From JAJDNW01 sp039714495 (GTDB lineage: Bacteria > Desulfobacterota > Desulfobacteria > Desulfobacterales > B30-G6): 8,882 nt of DNA. The stretch covers positions 1 to 8,882 of the forward strand of contig JBDLJD010000162.1 in the NCBI GenBank assembly GCA_039714495.1. Direction: 5' to 3'. Below are positions 6,658 through 8,882 of this stretch, piece after piece (the first letter of the stretch is position 1; each line of letters opens with the position of its first letter). The position numbers and the translations under genes are program-made. The notes beneath the pieces are model-generated. The model did not search any database, was not told the DNA's origin, and saw only the letters and a list, made by a program, of their open reading frames with translations.

Positions 6658-7485
6658 ATGACCATAAACCATTTGAAATCATTGTCATCTGCCGTTTTGC
6701 GGTTGTTGCGTCCCCTGATACGGATACTACTCAGAAACGGCATGTCCTATGGTACTTTTACCGACCTGGCGAGGTGGCTGTATGTCGATGTGGCCACGCG
6801 GGAATTCACCATTGAGGGCCGCAAACAATCCACGTCGCGGGTTGCCGTGCTTACAGGCTTGTCACGTAAGGAGGTAAAGCGCATGCAGGGGATTCCAAGA
6901 CCGGATGACAGCCATCAGAATGAAAAATATAATCGGGCAGCCCGCATTATCGCCGCCTGGCGCCGCGAGCCGGAATTTCAGGATGCCGATGGCGAGCCTT
7001 CCACTCTTTCCATTTCAGGGCCCTGGTCCACGTTCAGCGATATCGTCAGACGGTTCAGCGGCGACATGCCGGTGCGGGCCGTTTTGGATGAACTGTTGAG
7101 AATAGGGGCGGTCGAACAGCTGGACAACGGCAAAATTGCCTTGGTGAAAAAAGCCTATATACCTGAAAACAGCGAGGCGGAGAAAATTCACATTCTGGGA
7201 ACCGATGTCCGGCATCTTGTTTCAACCATAGGGCACAATCTGGATGCAGACAGGCCGCGGGCTTTTTTCCAAAGAAAAGTCTCCTACGACAACCTGCCCA
7301 GCGAGGCTTTGCCTGCATTTCGCAAACTCTCCACCAGAAGGGCGCAGAAGCTGCTGGAGCACCTGGATGAGTGGCTGGCCGACAACGACCGCGACACCAA
7401 TCCATCGGTGGAGGGCACAGGAAGAAATGTGGCCGGGCTAGGTATTTATTATTTTGAAGAACCTTATAAAAATGAGGACATATAA
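6658..7485 (+). CDS. DUF6502-family protein, predicted DNA-binding
   Basis: I recognise this 275-residue protein as DUF6502, a family without known function. Its N-terminal part (about 20-80) is rich in helices, and TSRVAVLTGLSRKEVKRM (59-76) reads like a helix-turn-helix recognition segment. A second winged-helix-like part spans about 120-170 (PWSTFSDIVRRF ... VLDELLRIGAVE). The tail ends in the family-typical STRRAQKLLEHLDEWLAD (225-242) and GLGIYYFEEP (260-269). There is no signal peptide, so it should be cytosolic. The start is not certain: an in-frame TTG at 6649, with AGGTAAAG upstream, would add three residues. An exact TAAGGAGGT (6867-6875) lies seven bases before the in-frame ATG of Met76, so a shorter product is possible. 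It has its own strong promoter, and its last codons contain the ribosome binding site of the next gene. DNA binding and self-regulation are inferences. Confidence 0.85.
   Translation: MTINHLKSLSSAVLRLLRPLIRILLRNGMSYGTFTDLARWLYVDVATREFTIEGRKQSTSRVAVLTGLSRKEVKRMQGIPRPDDSHQNEKYNRAARIIAAWRREPEFQDADGEPSTLSISGPWSTFSDIVRRFSGDMPVRAVLDELLRIGAVEQLDNGKIALVKKAYIPENSEAEKIHILGTDVRHLVSTIGHNLDADRPRAFFQRKVSYDNLPSEALPAFRKLSTRRAQKLLEHLDEWLADNDRDTNPSVEGTGRNVAGLGIYYFEEPYKNEDI
6867..6885 (+). promoter_or_regulatory. internal ribosome binding site and ATG inside the DUF6502 gene
   Basis: TAAGGAGGT (6867-6875) is a full-length match to the 16S anti-Shine-Dalgarno. It stands seven bases before an in-frame ATG (6883-6885, Met76). 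Initiation here would give a protein of about 200 residues that lacks the first helix-turn-helix-like part. The bases also encode the conserved-looking RKEVKR, so chance cannot be excluded. Confidence 0.35.
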
Positions 7486-7486
7486 A

Positions 7487-8692
7487 ATGAAAACGAATAG
7501 AATCCTCGGAGGGTTATCAGTCCTGGCGATCTTTCTGGTGATGATTTCATGCGGCGGTGGCAGTACCGCTAATAGTGGGGGTGGTGTCGGGGGAAGTGGC
7601 ATTATCAGCCGTGGGTCCATCAGCGAATTCGGAAGCATCATCGTCAACGGTACTGAATTCGATACCATCTCTGCCATTGTGTTGGTCAATGGCGAGACCG
7701 TGGGTACCGGCGATGCGGCTGTCCAGAGCTATCTGGATGAAGGCAAGGTGGTAACCGTAAAAGGCACCATCGGGGAGGACGAAGAGAGCGCTGTCGCAGA
7801 AAGGGTGATTTATCGAAGCGAGGTCGAGGGGCCCATATCAAATGTCAGCGGTTCCGGCCCGGATGAAAGACAATTGGAAGTCATGGGCCAGACGGTTATG
7901 GTCAATTTCATGACGAATCTTCATGATGATTTCGATTTGGATGACATCGCACTGAACATGGTGGTCGAAGTCAGTGGTTTTTATGATGACCAGGGGACGG
8001 TTTGGGCGACGTTCCTGGAAGAGAAGGGGACCTATCTCGAAAATACCCTCTATGAGGTCAAGGGCTTTGTCGAGGCGCTCGATGATCCACAGCCGGAAAT
8101 GTTCCAGATCAACGGGCTGAATGTGAGCTATGCCTCCGCAGACATGAGCGGTCTGCCGGACGGGCTTCTGGAAAACGGTATGCTGGTGGAGGCGATAGGA
8201 AAGGTCGATGCCGCCTTTACGCTGATGTTGGCCGATCAGGTTGCCCTGGAAGATGATCTTGAATTTGAAAACGCCGAAGAGGTCGAGGTTATGGGTTTTG
8301 TGACTGCCAAGGCTGCAGCCGACGAATTCACTGTTGGAAGCCAGGTAGTCATGGTCGAGGATGGGGCTGTTTTTGTGGACGGCGTACAGATTGATATCGT
8401 ACCGGGCGTCAAACTCGAGGCCGAGGGTGAGCTGGTCGATGGCATTTTGTGGGCTTATGAAATTGAATTCTGGGAGCCGGACCAGTTCGAGATTGAGGGA
8501 CTTGTGACTGATTTCGTATCAGAATCGGAATTCACCGTTGATGGCCAGATAATAAACACCACCCCGGAAACCGTGTTCGAGGATGGTGAACCCTCAGATC
8601 TCGCTAATGGTATCAATGTAGAAATCAAGGGCCGCGCGGATGGCGACGTCATGGTCGCCGACAAGGTGTCGTTTGAGTTGGGAGATATCTGA
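7487..8692 (+). CDS. DUF5666-type repeat lipoprotein
   Basis: This 401-residue protein begins with a lysine/arginine-containing N-terminus, a hydrophobic segment (6-20) and a lipobox-like MISC, so Cys22 should be lipidated after signal peptidase II cleavage. A Gly/Ser-rich linker (23-38) follows. The rest is about five degenerate units of roughly 70 residues that start near 43, 113, 190, 267 and 335. The first shows the DUF5666 hallmark FGSIIVNGTEFD (48-59); later units repeat the pattern G-x-V/I, a short turn, xF-x-V/I-x-G, then V-x-V/E-x-G. The composition is very acidic and rich in valine and glycine, which suggests small beta-barrel or OB-like modules outside the cytoplasm. The ATG at 7487 is favoured because GAGG (7474-7477) lies nine bases upstream; ATG 7472 and TTG 7454 would overlap the previous gene. 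It starts one base after the DUF6502 stop, so translation is probably coupled. Function is unknown; a surface or periplasmic binding role is only a guess. Confidence 0.88.
   Translation: MKTNRILGGLSVLAIFLVMISCGGGSTANSGGGVGGSGIISRGSISEFGSIIVNGTEFDTISAIVLVNGETVGTGDAAVQSYLDEGKVVTVKGTIGEDEESAVAERVIYRSEVEGPISNVSGSGPDERQLEVMGQTVMVNFMTNLHDDFDLDDIALNMVVEVSGFYDDQGTVWATFLEEKGTYLENTLYEVKGFVEALDDPQPEMFQINGLNVSYASADMSGLPDGLLENGMLVEAIGKVDAAFTLMLADQVALEDDLEFENAEEVEVMGFVTAKAAADEFTVGSQVVMVEDGAVFVDGVQIDIVPGVKLEAEGELVDGILWAYEIEFWEPDQFEIEGLVTDFVSESEFTVDGQIINTTPETVFEDGEPSDLANGINVEIKGRADGDVMVADKVSFELGDI
7613..8689 (+). repeat. five degenerate protein-level repeats of the DUF5666 lipoprotein
   Basis: Units begin near 7613, 7823, 8054, 8285 and 8489. 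Each opens with a G-[SPF]-[IV] strand (GSISEF, GPISNV, GFVEAL, GFVTAK, GLVTDF) and contains a hydrophobic -xV-x-G element about 15-25 residues later. The DNA of the units is not visibly repetitive, so the duplications are old. Confidence 0.65.
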
Positions 8693-8699
8693 AGATGAC

Positions 8700-8725
8700 T
8701 GAATAAGGCGTTTACGCCGGATAAG
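8700..8725 (+). repeat. small REP-like palindrome
   Basis: GGCG-TTTA-CGCC (8707-8718) is a short GC-rich hairpin flanked on both sides by ATAAG (8703-8707 and 8721-8725). It lies eight bases after the lipoprotein stop. The wording resembles enterobacterial REP elements in the sense of a GC-rich 3' palindrome, but only one copy is in the window, so this is a tentative label. Confidence 0.3.
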
Positions 8726-8727
8726 AG

Positions 8728-8772
8728 AAAAAAGCCAAGCACGCGACTTTGGCGGGTCCGGGTGCTTGGCTT
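8728..8772 (-). terminator. intrinsic terminator facing left
   Basis: A perfect 11-base inverted repeat (arms 8732-8742 and 8762-8772, AAGCCAAGCAC and complement) encloses a 19-base loop. In the minus direction the stem runs into six T residues (8728-8733) and CTC. In the plus direction only TTAG follows. It would stop a leftward transcript entering from beyond the right edge, or act as a two-way barrier and mRNA 3' end for the lipoprotein gene. Confidence 0.7.
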
Positions 8773-8842
8773 AGAACAACCTGAGGGCCTTGCGGCACGC
8801 TCAAGCATTGTAATTGTATCAATGTATAGATGTGGTGTCAAT

Positions 8843-8873
8843 GGCTCTCCCGGAAGATCGGAGAGCCTTTTTT
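8843..8873 (+). terminator. intrinsic terminator facing right
   Basis: GGCTCTCC (8843-8850) pairs perfectly with GGAGAGCC (8860-8867) around a nine-base loop, followed by six T (8868-8873). It is the best rightward stop for the DUF6502/DUF5666 transcript, about 150 bases past the lipoprotein stop codon. No gene is visible between 8693 and 8842. Confidence 0.85.
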
Positions 8874-8882
8874 GTCGCCAGG

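Overview
The window looks like chromosomal DNA from a Gram-negative, probably sulfate-reducing-type member of the Desulfobacterota (former Deltaproteobacteria). The evidence is a short cysteine-rich PxxKW-family protein, which I associate with that group, an arabinose-5-phosphate isomerase of LPS/KDO synthesis, a predicted lipoprotein, and moderately GC-rich coding sequence with AT-rich intergenic stretches. No database search was possible, so the taxonomic call is an inference. I see no phage genes, transposase, CRISPR array, tRNA or rRNA.

Layout, left to right. Bases 1-203 are AT-rich and gene-free. On the minus strand, a class I/II aminotransferase (3352 to 2045) is followed after 20 bases by a ClC-type chloride channel/transporter with two CBS domains (2024 to 204), probably one transcript. 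Upstream, also on the minus strand, is the PxxKW protein (3786 to 3493). It has a near-consensus sigma-70 promoter, a terminator-like hairpin in its leader, and a strong intrinsic terminator (3473 to 3441) that separates it from the aminotransferase. A gene-free stretch of about 270 bases (3787-4058) divides this block from a plus-strand pair: kdsD (4059-5069) and a 6-phosphofructokinase (5082-6395), 12 bases apart. The phosphofructokinase has the Gly/Lys active-site pair typical of ATP-using members of the PPi-PFK-like branch. Both enzymes act on sugar phosphates that feed envelope synthesis and central carbon flow.

The right third holds the least understood unit. A weak terminator (6547-6574) is followed at once by a promoter with exact consensus -35 and -10 boxes (6576-6605), and each box lies in its own inverted repeat. 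The promoter drives a DUF6502-family protein with helix-turn-helix-like segments (6658-7485) and, one base after its stop codon, a DUF5666-type lipoprotein (7487-8692) made of about five degenerate acidic repeats. This looks like a self-contained, probably self-regulated and translationally coupled cassette that puts a beta-rich repeat protein on a membrane surface; its function is unknown. After it lie a REP-like small hairpin and two intrinsic-terminator hairpins facing opposite ways (8728-8772 for leftward, 8843-8873 for rightward transcription).

The main points for follow-up are the DUF6502/DUF5666 cassette with its nested operators, the missing internal proton glutamate in the ClC protein, the hybrid substrate signature in the phosphofructokinase, and the leader hairpin of the PxxKW gene.
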